Notes: a model not told the origin generated them from the sequence alone. Shown: positions 8,230 to 16,445, numbered from the stretch's first letter. The stretch: DNA of 47,320 nt from MnTg04 sp964568075 (GCA_964568075.1 CAZMOM010000026.1:1-47320), one strand, 5' to 3'. A program made the numbers and translations.

Positions 8230-9562
8230 GACGCGCAATACTCACCCGGCGCAAGGTCTCGAGATTCATCACCACGGCGATCAAAACCAATACCGGCAAT
8301 ACCATATTGGCCACCGCGCCCAGAAAGATGAGGAACACGCGCATGTCGCGCCCCATCCGCAACCCGCCCTTGCCTCCGGCTTGAATCCGCTCGCGCATCA
8401 GGTTGTCGTACTTATCCGCTGTGTAACTCAGCATGAACGAGCCGATAATGGCCATGAAACCGACCAACAGGATCCAGCCGTTCATGGCCGCAGCCAGCAG
8501 ATGCCAAGTCAAGCCAAACAGCAAAAAGGCGTCGGCATAGCGGTCCAGTACCGCATCGAACCAGCCGCCGAAATCGCTGCTTTGGTACTTGAGCCGGGCC
8601 ACTTCGCCGTCACAACCGTCGATGATGGACGCGAACTGGGCCAAGACACCGCCCAGGAGCAGGGTAAAATACCCGCCCAGCGCAAACAGTCCGGCGGCCA
8701 GCAGGGAGCATAGAAACGAGAACAGGGAAATCTGATTGGGCGTCACATCACACTGCGCCAGATATCGGGAAATCTGCACGGAGAGGGGGCGGTTCAAATA
8801 ACGTGCGACAGGCCCGTCGTTGGGCTTGTCACGCAGTCGCTTTAGCAAAGCCTGCTCCGCTTTATGGAATGTTGCAGGATCATCCACATCGACCCAGAAT
8901 CCGTCCATCGGGATTGCTTTGGCACGCCCTTCAGCGGCCAGGACCCGGACCGCCCCGGACAGGGTGGTGTCGCCGTCCTTTTCTTTGCTTTGCTCCAGCG
9001 CCTTGAAGATGGCGGGGGAGCACAGGAAAATACCCGTATCAAAGCCATTGAAGTCGGCCAGTCCCTTACCGATATCACGGATTTTTTTACTTTCCGTCGG
9101 GCCATCATCGTCCACCCAAACGCGGGTAGCATCCTCCATGTCGATGAGCGGGTTGCGGGTGTTGCCGTCCACCCCGAGCGCGATCTCCCCATCACCCAAC
9201 GTCAGCGTTGTCAATGGTCGAACCAAGTTGGGATCAAAAAGATGATCTGCCATCAGCAATAAAAACGGTTCGTGTAGAACATCCCGTGCCTTGAGTACCG
9301 AAACACCGTTTTCTTTGTCCCAATCCTCATTCACCAGCGGCGTAATCCCAATCGCGAGCCGATCCGCCAGCCGCTCCAGGAAATCCCGAACCCGCTTGCC
9401 CCGGTGGCCGATGACGACATAAAATTCAGCCACCCCGGCCTCCAATGCGGCGCGGATGACCCGTTCGATCAGGGGGATGCCCAGGATGGGAATGAGGGGC
9501 TTGCTGTCACCCCTCTGCTGCAGCCGGCTGCCCTTGCCGGCGGCGATGATCAGACATTTCAT
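8222..9562 (-). CDS. Bifunctional inositol-phosphate cytidylyltransferase / CDP-alcohol phosphotransferase (IPCT-DIPPS type)
   Basis: The N-terminal half is a sugar-phosphate nucleotidyltransferase (IIAAGKGSRL signature, residues 4-13; LLMADHLFD; DVDDPATF), like CTP:inositol-1-phosphate cytidylyltransferase. The C-terminal half, from about residue 250, is a membrane CDP-alcohol phosphotransferase. Its full motif is present: DGCDGEVAR, eight residues, then GGWFDAVLD, which satisfies D-x2-DG-x2-AR-x8-G-x3-D-x3-D, with several membrane helices around it. The same fusion makes di-myo-inositol phosphate phosphate in Archaeoglobus and Thermotoga relatives. The start ATG lies inside the 3' end of ino1 (overlap 56 bases). 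CDP-inositol is the expected intermediate; the acceptor (inositol phosphate or a lipid) cannot be decided from sequence. Confidence 0.85.
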   Translation of the reverse strand: MKCLIIAAGKGSRLQQRGDSKPLIPILGIPLIERVIRAALEAGVAEFYVVIGHRGKRVRDFLERLADRLAIGITPLVNEDWDKENGVSVLKARDVLHEPFLLLMADHLFDPNLVRPLTTLTLGDGEIALGVDGNTRNPLIDMEDATRVWVDDDGPTESKKIRDIGKGLADFNGFDTGIFLCSPAIFKALEQSKEKDGDTTLSGAVRVLAAEGRAKAIPMDGFWVDVDDPATFHKAEQALLKRLRDKPNDGPVARYLNRPLSVQISRYLAQCDVTPNQISLFSFLCSLLAAGLFALGGYFTLLLGGVLAQFASIIDGCDGEVARLKYQSSDFGGWFDAVLDRYADAFLLFGLTWHLLAAAMNGWILLVGFMAIIGSFMLSYTADKYDNLMRERIQAGGKGGLRMGRDMRVFLIFLGAVANMVLPVLVLIAVVMNLETLRRVSIARHG

Positions 9563-10673
9563 GCAATTGCCCACGTTTGTTTTCAATAAAGGCCTCGATC
9601 ATGCGGTAGGCCTGGTCGTCAGTGAACTGACGTGGCGGATGTTTGCAAAAATAGGCCGATGGCGCCTCCAGAACGCCGCTCTGGCCCCGGTCCAATGCCA
9701 GTTTGGTGCAACGAATCATGTCGACGGCCACGCCCGCCGAGTTGGGCGAATCCTCCACCGACAGACGCAACTCGAGGTTCATGGGCACATCACCGAACAG
9801 CTTGCCCTCCATACGCAGGAAGCAGACCTTGTTATCGTTCTGCCACGGTACGTAGTCGCTAGGACCGATATGAATGTTGTCGTCATCCATGCGGTGGGCG
9901 GCCACGGATTGCACCGCCTCGGTCTTAGACTCTTTCTTGGAAACCAAGCGGGAATGGTTGAGCATGTTCAGAAAATCGGTGTTGCCACCGGTGTTGAGCT
10001 GGTAGGTGCGTTCCAGCTTGACCCCCCGCTTGGCAAACAGATCGGTCAACATGCGATGGGTAATAGTGGCGCCCAACTGGGCCTTGATGTCGTCACCGAT
10101 AATGGGCAGACCGGCCTCTGCAAATTGCTGCGCCCATTTTCCATTGGGATCGCTGGCGATGAAAACCGGGATGTTGTTGAGAAAGGCCAAACCGGCCTTC
10201 AATGCGCAGCCGGCATAAAACCGGGTCGCCTCGTCGGAGCCGACTGGCAGGTAATTCATGAGGATTTGTGCGCCGGATTCCTTGAGTACCTTAACGACAT
10301 CTGATTCGCTGGGTTGCGGCGCATCGGCGAGAATAAAGGTGCGCTTTTCATCGTAGTTTTTCATGTGATCGGAAAAACCGTCCAAAATCCTGCCCATCCG
10401 TACTTTGGTACTGGACGCAGGGAGATCAGAATGGAACACCGTCGTACAGTTAGGCGCGGAAAAAATCGCCTCGTGCACATCGACACCGACTTTGCGTTCG
10501 TCTATATCGAAAGCCGCGACAACTTTTATGTCGCCGGGCCGGTATCCGCCAATCTCCCAATGCATCAGGCCGACAGCATCTTTCTCGTTCTTTCCCTGGT
10601 AATAGTGGATCCCTTGTATTAGGGAACTGGCACAGTTTCCGATGCCGATGAGAGCAATTTTGATCTTACTCAT
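9507..10673 (-). CDS. ino1: Inositol-3-phosphate synthase
   Basis: Converts glucose-6-phosphate to inositol-3-phosphate using NAD internally. It begins MSKIKIALIGIGNCASSLIQ, with the Rossmann GIGNCASS motif. Later blocks are those of the prokaryotic family: FILADAPQPSESDVVKVL, NYLPVGSDEATRFYAGCAL, GDDIKAQLGATITHR and YQLNTGGNTDFLNM. About 388 residues, the usual length. An AGGAG site lies about 11 bases before this ATG; an ATG nine bases further upstream is too close to it. It is the first gene of a three-gene minus-strand operon with overlapping frames, which supplies inositol phosphate to the cytidylyltransferase behind it. Confidence 0.92.
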   Translation of the reverse strand: MSKIKIALIGIGNCASSLIQGIHYYQGKNEKDAVGLMHWEIGGYRPGDIKVVAAFDIDERKVGVDVHEAIFSAPNCTTVFHSDLPASSTKVRMGRILDGFSDHMKNYDEKRTFILADAPQPSESDVVKVLKESGAQILMNYLPVGSDEATRFYAGCALKAGLAFLNNIPVFIASDPNGKWAQQFAEAGLPIIGDDIKAQLGATITHRMLTDLFAKRGVKLERTYQLNTGGNTDFLNMLNHSRLVSKKESKTEAVQSVAAHRMDDDNIHIGPSDYVPWQNDNKVCFLRMEGKLFGDVPMNLELRLSVEDSPNSAGVAVDMIRCTKLALDRGQSGVLEAPSAYFCKHPPRQFTDDQAYRMIEAFIENKRGQLHEMSDHRRRQGQPAAAEG

Positions 10674-11431
10674 AGTTTTCATATCTCCTGTCATTTTCGA
10701 TCAATGTTTGAATTTTTCTCGGCAAAAAATGCCGCTGGCGTCTTTGATGTCGTTGTGCGCGAGTTCGGCAATCATTTCCCGGTTAGATCTTTTGTCCATC
10801 GGCCTTACGCTCCAGCGAAAATCTGACCCTATTGTGGATTTGACCCTATAGTGGATCTGCTCCACTGCTCAAATTTTCCCCAACTTTCATCCAGATCGTG
10901 ATCCATTGTAGAAACGTCACGAATCACTGGTACAGCAGTCACCTTTATTGAATGAGTTGTTCACCGCTATTCACACAATATTTGTTTCACTCGCATTGCT
11001 TTTTCGCATATATTTCCTCCTCATTGCACATGGACATGCCGGGGTCACGAAGGCCAACGATAGCCGAGAGCAGCCCGACGCCTCCATTAACATAACATTC
11101 AAAGCCGTCCTGGGGCGGCTTTTTTGTTACCAATCAGCTAGGTACCAAAAAGTTAACGAATTCAGCTACCGGAACGTGGGAATATCATGCGTCTTTCGAC
11201 GTCAAAACACGCTCCGAGTGGGCGCTTGTATCGACATATAGGGCACTACAATCCTCATCCAGTAGCGCTAGCCCACAACTGAGAGTTAACTGGTCAGTAC
11301 CGGTAGTGCTGCCTAGGTGCATGGCCTATGTGGACTTAAGCCCGATCCGGGCCTGACTCGCCGGTGCCCCGGAGACCTCGGTCCATACCTAGATTTGCGC
11401 CTGGATCAAGGGCCAGGGAGCGACCTTGCTG
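10674..11431. other. Intergenic region upstream of ino1
   Basis: No convincing gene. A short direct repeat (GACCCTATTGTGGAT / GACCCTATAGTGGAT) lies near 10824-10857, in the ino1 upstream region. A terminator hairpin at 11101 has no obvious gene in front of it. ORFs in this stretch lack ribosome sites. Confidence 0.4.
11101..11127 (+). terminator. Orphan Rho-independent terminator
   Basis: AAAGCCG and CGGCTTT pair across a short loop, with a run of six or seven T on the plus strand. The nearest gene upstream on that strand is not identifiable, so it may end a small RNA or a lost gene. Confidence 0.65.
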
Positions 11432-11530
11432 GGGTTTCAGGACAACCAGACCGAGCCTGTCTTCCCGTGCCACTGGCAGGATTACCTCAGGTTGGTGGAG
11501 TGGACCGGACGCCAGTGGCATCGCGTAAGC
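11432..11530 (+). pseudogene. Possible RAYT-like (Y1 transposase) C-terminal remnant
   Basis: The plus strand reads HWQDYLRLVEWTGRQWHRV. This resembles the DYLELVDWTGR block found in the C-terminal part of long REP-associated tyrosine transposases. No catalytic HUH motif or start is left. The match is short, but it is interesting because family A repeats follow within 150 bases. Confidence 0.45.
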
Positions 11531-11595
11531 TTCCCCAAGACTAGGACACGTCGAAGGTTAGCACTTTCTGGCAAAAATACGACCAGGAGGTGGGG

Positions 11596-11655
11596 ATGAA
11601 GAGGTCACGATTTAGCGAGACGCAGATTGTTTCGATTCTGAAGGAAGCGGATGCG
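11596..11655 (+). pseudogene. IS3-family OrfA N-terminal remnant
   Basis: An AGGAGG site is followed by ATG and MKRSRFSETQIVSILKEADA, the start of the Transposase_8 helix-turn-helix of IS3-family OrfA proteins. After about 20 codons the frame enters the right half of a family A repeat and homology stops. Confidence 0.8.
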
Positions 11656-11737
11656 GAGTCAGCATTAATAAGTGAATACGTGAACACCGGCACCTATTCT
11701 ACAGCTCAAAATAAGCGAATAAGTGAACACCGGCGCC
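11653..11737. repeat. Family A repeat, two right-half copies
   Basis: GCGGAGTCAGCATTAATAAG leads into GTGAACACCGGCACCTATT. A second AATAAGTGAACACCGGCGCC follows at 11718-11737. The left halves are missing. The first copy starts within the truncated IS3 OrfA. Confidence 0.8.
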
Positions 11738-11809
11738 TATTGCGGGCGTCTATTGCCTTCGGGAACCGGGCGCGAGTCTTATTGCGCGGGATTTGCGAGA
11801 CCTTGAGCT

Positions 11810-12622
11810 TCAGGTTTGCTTTAACACTTCGCCATCTTTCAGGGCAAGAATCGTGCCCTCCTCTAATTCTTCCCAGCCTTGATTATCCAAAGGGACTGAC
11901 GCCAGCAGCACTGTTTGGTGGTCCGGGAGATCAATTTTGAGCCCCGGGCAGGTGACTTCCTTCTGATATGTGCAAGTCCAACATCTTTTGATGTGCAGGC
12001 CGGGTGGTTTAGGTCCGACGAGTTCGCCCGCCTCCTCGTAAATGCGTTTGTGGGCATGAGCAAAAAGAATCTCGCCGTCATAGTAAAGAAAATTGCTAGG
12101 GCCCAGGACTTTCATCTCTTCACACACGCCGCGAAATACATCAAAGCGAGTATCCAGCGACGGAATCTCGTCCCTGCTGTAGTTGGGTTTGAGGCGCGAC
12201 AACAGGGTGCAGAATACAAGCTCCGAGTCCGTGTCGCCTATGGGTAGATAGGACAGGGCTCCCCTATCTACAGTTTCCTCAATCCCGTTCAATGTCCCAT
12301 TATGGGCGAATAGATGTGTGCGACGGCCAAGCGCCCGGCGAAACGGATGCGTGTTCTCCATTGTGTGGTGGCCGCGGGTGGCATAACGGACATGAGCGAT
12401 AGCGAGCGTGGTTTTGATCGGCTGGTCGGCGATAAAACGAACCCAAGGGCTGTCTTTAGCCGGCTTTGGCTCTTTCACGAGAAAGGCATCGCGATCGCGC
12501 GCCAGGGCTATACCCCAACCATCCCGGTTCCTCCGGAGTCGCGACCCGTTCTTGGAAAACTCGACCAGCGAGTACGTGATCGATGCGGGCTTTCGGCTAC
12601 TCATAGCAAACAACTCACACAT
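11810..12622 (-). CDS. Class II glutamine amidotransferase (YafJ-like)
   Basis: Begins MCELFAMSSRKPASITYSL, so Cys2 becomes the N-terminal nucleophile after methionine removal, as in Ntn-type GATase class II domains. Other family blocks are RRNRDGWGIALARD, AIAHVRYATRG, HPFRRALGRRTHLFAHNGTL and GDTDSELVF. At 270 residues it is a stand-alone amidotransferase domain with no synthase or isomerase partner fused. The C-terminal part has three Cys (CWTC, then TCPG) that could bind metal. A GAGGGAAG site precedes the ATG. Such stand-alone proteins hydrolyse glutamine or related gamma-glutamyl amides; the true substrate is unknown. It is flanked by family A repeats on both sides. Confidence 0.85.
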   Translation of the reverse strand: MCELFAMSSRKPASITYSLVEFSKNGSRLRRNRDGWGIALARDRDAFLVKEPKPAKDSPWVRFIADQPIKTTLAIAHVRYATRGHHTMENTHPFRRALGRRTHLFAHNGTLNGIEETVDRGALSYLPIGDTDSELVFCTLLSRLKPNYSRDEIPSLDTRFDVFRGVCEEMKVLGPSNFLYYDGEILFAHAHKRIYEEAGELVGPKPPGLHIKRCWTCTYQKEVTCPGLKIDLPDHQTVLLASVPLDNQGWEELEEGTILALKDGEVLKQT

Positions 12623-12793
12623 TAATCTTCCCTCTCGTAGTTATAACTCGCGACTCAACTTGTCCGCTGAGAGCAGGTTCCTTGGGAAAATGCAGGCATT
12701 CAAATTATCCTATTATCCTGCAAAAGTGCTGAATATCATGCGGTCAATTATAAAGCCTGAATGGTCGCTTTGGGTTGCCACCTCCAGGATATT

Positions 12794-12861
12794 GGTGCCG
12801 GTGTTCGCTTATTCACTTATTTAAACTAATTCAAAAAAATCAATAAGTGAACACCGGCACC
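12794..12861. repeat. Family A palindrome, short 68-bp form
   Basis: GGTGCCGGTGTTCGCTTATT pairs with AATAAGTGAACACCGGCACC (one mismatch in 20) around an AT-rich loop. Compared with the 91-bp copies, the GC-rich core with the TGACTC/GAGTCA stem is replaced by an AT-rich spacer. Confidence 0.85.
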
Positions 12862-12907
12862 GTAATTAAAGCGGCCAGTCAATCAGTGGCAATGCTGAAT
12901 TTTGACG

Positions 12908-12938
12908 GGCCGCTAACGGCCAAAAGCGGTCGCTCAGT
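12908..12938. repeat. Family C palindrome variant
   Basis: GGCCGCTAACGGCCAAAAGC followed by GGTCGCTCAG is a degenerate version of the family C arms. It lies directly after the stop of the small membrane protein gene. Confidence 0.5.
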
Positions 12939-12945
12939 CTCTCCG

Positions 12946-13305
12946 TCACAGCCCAAAAAAGTCCAGACTAAAAAAGCCAAGTACGGAGAGCAGAAATGCC
13001 GCGTTTAGCAACGCGATCGCAAGCGAGCGCTTCTTAGCTTGGTGGTAAGCCAGCCCACCAATCCAGCTGGATAGTGCGAGACACACGAGACTAGTCACCA
13101 GCCCAATGGACAGTAAGATATCGTTCAGGCGCATTTCTTCTTCGTCCGGCATTGGATACGGGTCTCCCATCGCGCCGAAGACTGAATAGACTGCGAGCGG
13201 CCAAGTGCAAATGGCTAGGATGAGCCCTATCGTTGGAATTACTTTGCTATTCAAATTTGACGCCAAATTATCAACGGCTGCTTTGGGTCGTCTCCGGCCG
13301 TTCAC
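12946..13305 (-). CDS. Small three-helix membrane protein, unknown function
   Basis: A 119-residue protein with hydrophobic segments near residues 24-46, 64-85 and 94-115, separated by an acidic loop (PMPDEEEMRLND). I do not recognise the family. The first dozen codons (NGRRRPKAAV) coincide with a family C-like repeat (CGGCTGCTTTGGGTCG on the plus strand), and the start would be GTG, so the true start could be further in. The gene lies in a cluster of family C palindromes (12908, 13320, 13379, 13441) and has no operon partner. It may be a real small gene or a marginal ORF whose 5' end has been supplied by a repeat. Confidence 0.55.
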   Translation of the reverse strand: MNGRRRPKAAVDNLASNLNSKVIPTIGLILAICTWPLAVYSVFGAMGDPYPMPDEEEMRLNDILLSIGLVTSLVCLALSSWIGGLAYHQAKKRSLAIALLNAAFLLSVLGFFSLDFFGL

Positions 13306-13319
13306 GACTCTACCACCCG

Positions 13320-13350
13320 AATGGCTGCTATCGGGTGTATAGCAGACATT
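13320..13350. repeat. Family C palindrome
   Basis: AATGGCTGCTAT and ATAGCAGACATT pair across a 7-base loop (CGGGTGT). It is one mismatch away from a perfect 12-bp inverted repeat. Confidence 0.7.
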
Positions 13351-13378
13351 CCGGATGAATTTTCAATAATCGAAATCT

Positions 13379-13410
13379 GAATGGCCGCTTTCAAGCATTT
13401 GCGGTCGTTC
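13379..13410. repeat. Family C palindrome
   Basis: GAATGGCCGC and GCGGTCGTTC pair (one mismatch) across a 12-base spacer. A further arm pair (GCTAACGGCC, AAGCGGACATTC) follows at 13443-13467. Confidence 0.7.
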
Positions 13411-13487
13411 AAATGATTAGAATTTCGTCAACCTGACAGGCAGCTAACGGCCATAAGCGGACATTCAAGAAGTTGAAAATAATCAGG

Positions 13488-14603
13488 CTAAGGGCACGTA
13501 TTTAGGGGCACAGCCGCAGAGCAACATTCACTGTACGGAACGATACCGGCGCGACGCTCATACCAACCTCGAGACTGGTTGACTACTCGTACAGCCAACA
13601 GCATTACTGGAACCTCGATCAACACGCCCACTACAGTGGCTAATGCAGCACCAGATTCGAATCCAAATAATGCAATAGCTGTGGCTACGGCTAGTTCAAA
13701 GAAATTACTTGCGCCAATCAGTGCGGACGGTCCTGCAATGCAGTGCGGGGAACGTATCTGACGATTAAGCAAATAAGCCAATCCTGAATTGAAAAAGACC
13801 TGAATCAGGATTGGCACTGCCAGCAACGCAATAATCAATGGCTCGGCAATTATCTGTCTTCCCTGAAAACCGAAGAGCAATATCAATGTGGCCAACAACG
13901 CGCCAAGAGACATCGGGCCAAGGCGAGCAATAACCTGATTCAATTGCGCCTGATTATTATCGCGATTCAATAGATTCCTACGCCACAGACTTGCGATGAT
14001 CAGAGGTATAACGATGTAGAGAACTACTGACAGAAGCAGCGTGTCCCAAGGCACAGTGATCGCGGACAAACCAAGCAGCAATGCAACGATAGGTGCAAAA
14101 GCAAACACCATAATTACGTCGTTCAAGGCGACCTGCGACAGTGTGAAGTGGGGCTCGCCCCGCATCAGGTGGCTCCAAACGAATACCATCGCGGTGCACG
14201 GCGCGGCGGCCAGTATCACCAGCCCGGCGATGTAAGAATCGATTTGTTCGGCAGGAAGGTAGTCGCGAAATAGATAGCCGATGAACAACCAGCCAAGCAG
14301 CGCCATTGAAAATGGCTTAACTCCCCAGTTGACGAATAAGGTGACTCCAACACCTCGCCAGTGTTGTCTTACTCCTCTAAGTTGCTTCAGATCGATCTTG
14401 ATTAGCATCGGAATGATCATCAGCCAGACGAGCACGGCAACTGGCAGGTTGATGTGGGCCACCTCAATGCGGCCTACGAATTGAAATACGTTCGGGAACA
14501 GTTGTCCAAGCCCGATGCCAACGACAATGCAAAGTGCGACCCATATGGTGAGATAGCGTTCAAAGACACTCATTTCACCGCTGCCCTTATTGTTATCACT
14601 CAT
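13488..14603 (-). CDS. acr3: ACR3-type arsenite efflux permease
   Basis: A 371-residue polytopic membrane protein of the BASS/ACR3 superfamily that exports arsenite driven by proton motive force. Visible family blocks are RYLTIWVALCIVVGIGLGQ at the N-terminus, LPVAVLVWLMIIPMLIKIDL, and AAPCTAMVFVWSHL near residue 136, with the conserved Cys. Later, IGASNFFELAVATAIALFG matches the conserved N-x-F-E-L region. About ten hydrophobic segments are present. The C-terminus ends in an unusual Cys-containing tail (ECCSAAVPLNTCP). The gene lies 76 bases behind arsR on the same strand and is almost certainly co-transcribed with it and arsenite-induced. Confidence 0.93.
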   Translation of the reverse strand: MSDNNKGSGEMSVFERYLTIWVALCIVVGIGLGQLFPNVFQFVGRIEVAHINLPVAVLVWLMIIPMLIKIDLKQLRGVRQHWRGVGVTLFVNWGVKPFSMALLGWLFIGYLFRDYLPAEQIDSYIAGLVILAAAPCTAMVFVWSHLMRGEPHFTLSQVALNDVIMVFAFAPIVALLLGLSAITVPWDTLLLSVVLYIVIPLIIASLWRRNLLNRDNNQAQLNQVIARLGPMSLGALLATLILLFGFQGRQIIAEPLIIALLAVPILIQVFFNSGLAYLLNRQIRSPHCIAGPSALIGASNFFELAVATAIALFGFESGAALATVVGVLIEVPVMLLAVRVVNQSRGWYERRAGIVPYSECCSAAVPLNTCP

Positions 14604-14679
14604 TCGCCATCTGTGAGCGACAGGAGTTGCCAGTGCATGAAAACAATACGTTCATTGAGATTCTTCTATTGTGTGGTGG

Positions 14680-15033
14680 TTAGGCACAGCGAGCCGCAAC
14701 TGGTCTGTTTGGCATTTCTGACAACGCAGCCAGATCATATACATAGGGTGCTCGCGTTGCCTCCTCATTGACCGTCGCGTCGATCACTTGACGTGCCCAT
14801 TCAGGCAAGTCGGGGTGAATCTGGTAGTAAATCCATTGCCCGGAACGTCGATCGGCCACAACACCACAGTCACGCAGTGCTGCAAGATGACGAGATACCT
14901 TGGGCTGTATTACACCCAGCGCATGGACGAGTTCGCAGACGCACAATTCGCCCACTTGCTGAATCAACATCAGGCTGCGGAGGCGTGTGTCATCGGATAG
15001 AAGCTGAAAAAACTGGCGACATTGCATTTCCAT
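14680..15033 (-). CDS. arsR: ArsR-family arsenite-responsive repressor
   Basis: A 117-residue winged-helix repressor. The metalloid-sensing motif GELCVCELVHAL is present near residues 28-39, with the Cys pair of classical ArsR, and the recognition helix QPKVSRHLAALRD follows. The C-terminus YQIHPDLPEWARQVI is typical. Binding of As(III) would release it from the operator. A perfect 9-bp inverted repeat lies 10 bases upstream of the ATG. It is the first gene of the arsR-acr3 operon. A second ATG two codons in (15027) is an alternative start. Confidence 0.92.
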   Translation of the reverse strand: MEMQCRQFFQLLSDDTRLRSLMLIQQVGELCVCELVHALGVIQPKVSRHLAALRDCGVVADRRSGQWIYYQIHPDLPEWARQVIDATVNEEATRAPYVYDLAALSEMPNRPVAARCA

Positions 15034-15042
15034 GCGGACACA

Positions 15043-15062
15043 ATATACGGTACACCGTATAT
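15043..15062. promoter_or_regulatory. Putative ArsR operator
   Basis: ATATACGGT and ACCGTATAT form a perfect inverted repeat with a 2-base spacer, ending 10 bases before arsR. A third half-site (ATACGGT) follows at 15061-15067. The position suits autorepression. Confidence 0.65.
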
Positions 15063-15135
15063 ACGGTCAACCATATGTATCCTTGTGGCGGCTAGTGCTA
15101 GGCGGATTCTTGAATGTCCGCTCGGGATTATCCCC

Positions 15136-15164
15136 TTGACATATGTAATTAGATGAGTCATACT
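15136..15164 (+). promoter_or_regulatory. Transposase promoter inside the left terminal repeat
   Basis: TTGACA (15136-15141), 17-base spacer, CATACT (15159-15164), 22 bases before the transposase ATG. The -35 box occupies the short segment where the left and right ends differ, so only the left end would fire. Confidence 0.6.
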
Positions 15165-15186
15165 TGTCTCTCATTTAGGAGACAAC

Positions 15187-16053
15187 ATGGCTAAGCAATT
15201 TACTGTTACGGATTTCTTCAAGCGATTCCCCGATGATGATACGTGCCTGGATCATCTTATGAGCATCCGCTTCGGCTTTGAGCTTGATTGTCCGAAATGC
15301 TCTAAGCATGGGAAGTTCTCGAAGATATCCAAGCAGCCTGCTTATCAGTGTGCGTGGTGTGGTCATCATATTCACCCGATGGCTGGTACTCCCTTTGAGC
15401 GTTCCCGTACTTCGCTCCAGAAATGGTTCTACGCCATGTATCTGTTCACTACTTCCCGGCATGGCGTTCCCGCTAAAGAGCTTCAACGCCAACTTGGAGT
15501 GACCTATAAAACTGCGTGGCGCATGGGCCATGAAATCCGTAAGTACATGGCTGAGATTGACGGTGTTCCGCCTATGACCGGACACGTTGAAGTCGATGAA
15601 ACTTATGTCGGTGGGCGTAGACCCAAGATCAAAGGGTTCACAGGACGCGGTGCTAAAGGCAAAACTATTGTGTTTGGTATCCTTGAACGTGACGGCGAAC
15701 TGTACTGTAAAGTTGTGCCTACCGCTGGCCGCAAGTCTCTAATCCCTGAAATCCTCAAGCACGTCCCCAAAGGCACGCGCATCAGTTCTGATGAGTGGAC
15801 GCCGTACTCAGTTCTTACTGATCTAGGCTATGTACACGACACCGTTGACCACGGCAGTAAGGAATATGCTCGTGGTGACGTTCATGTAAACGGCCTGGAG
15901 AGTTTCTGGTCGCGCCTCAAAAACAGTATCAAGGGTACTCATATTCATGTATCCGGCAAGCATCTTCCTAAGTATCTGGGAGAGTTTGAGTTTAGATACA
16001 ACATGCGCAAGACGCCGGAAGCTATGTTTGCTCGCCTCCTACTCAGCTTTTAA
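15187..16053 (+). CDS. IS1595-family DDE transposase (ISXO2-like)
   Basis: Catalyses cut and insertion of the surrounding element. The N-terminal zinc ribbon has Cys35/Cys38 (DCPKC) and Cys55/Cys58 (CAWCGHH). A helical DNA-binding part (ELQRQLGVTYKTAWRMGHEI) follows. The ISXO2-type catalytic core contains HVEVDETYVGGRR (first Asp about 137), SSDEWTPYS, and HVNGLESFWSRLK at the third catalytic position. It ends FEFRYNMRKTPEAMFARLL, as in the family. The 288 residues are full length with no frameshift, so it is probably functional. An AGGAG site is 5 bases before the ATG. Confidence 0.95.
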   Translation: MAKQFTVTDFFKRFPDDDTCLDHLMSIRFGFELDCPKCSKHGKFSKISKQPAYQCAWCGHHIHPMAGTPFERSRTSLQKWFYAMYLFTTSRHGVPAKELQRQLGVTYKTAWRMGHEIRKYMAEIDGVPPMTGHVEVDETYVGGRRPKIKGFTGRGAKGKTIVFGILERDGELYCKVVPTAGRKSLIPEILKHVPKGTRISSDEWTPYSVLTDLGYVHDTVDHGSKEYARGDVHVNGLESFWSRLKNSIKGTHIHVSGKHLPKYLGEFEFRYNMRKTPEAMFARLLLSF

Positions 16054-16119
16054 CTAGCGTTCCGAACCAAATAGACTATATTTGACGTAGCAAAACCAAC
16101 AGACAATAGGAGGCCGCTC

Positions 16120-16293
16120 ATGGGTCAAGTAGTCATTAAATGTCCTGTAACCGGCAAACTCATCCCAACAGGTATAGCCATGGACAAGGCATCTTTCGAG
16201 TCAGCCTCAATGAGCAATGAGTCTGTTCGATGCCCAGAGTGCGGCGAATGGCATACATGGGATAAGAAAGACGCTGAATTACAGGACAACTAG
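16120..16293 (+). CDS. 57-residue zinc-ribbon passenger protein
   Basis: Begins MGQVVIKCPVTGKLIPTGIA and has a second CPECGEWHTW motif, so Cys8, Cys38, Cys41 and His45 could form a zinc site. A TAGGAGG ribosome site lies 6 bases before the ATG. It sits 66 bases behind the transposase on the same strand, inside the element, and before a terminator. It is probably co-transcribed with the transposase. The function is unknown; an accessory DNA-binding role is possible but unproven. Confidence 0.75.
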   Translation: MGQVVIKCPVTGKLIPTGIAMDKASFESASMSNESVRCPECGEWHTWDKKDAELQDN

Positions 16294-16412
16294 GTTAATT
16301 ACAACGGGCGCGCCGACTAGACGAACTGTGCCATCAACGGTGCAGTTGATGAGTATGCTCGACTTGCCAGCAAGCAGCCGTATTAGCCATGCTCGCATTT
16401 AGTCTCCCTTTA

Positions 16413-16445
16413 AAACCCCCGCCTATTTGGCGGGTTTCTTTTTCC
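16413..16445 (+). terminator. Rho-independent terminator after the transposase operon
   Basis: ACCCCCGCC and GGCGGGTTT pair across a TATTT loop, and a T-rich tail (TTTCTTTTT) follows on the plus strand. Confidence 0.8.

Larger units (their letters stand above)
12623..12945. other. Intergenic region made largely of repeats
   Basis: Holds a family C arm (near 12757-12780), a compact family A palindrome (12794-12861) and a family C variant (12908-12938). I see no gene. Confidence 0.5.

Noticed and set aside
10948..11241. Plus-strand ORF with a hydrophobic start (NELFTAIHTIFVSLALLF)
   Set aside because: TTG start without a ribosome site, and the frame runs through a strong terminator.
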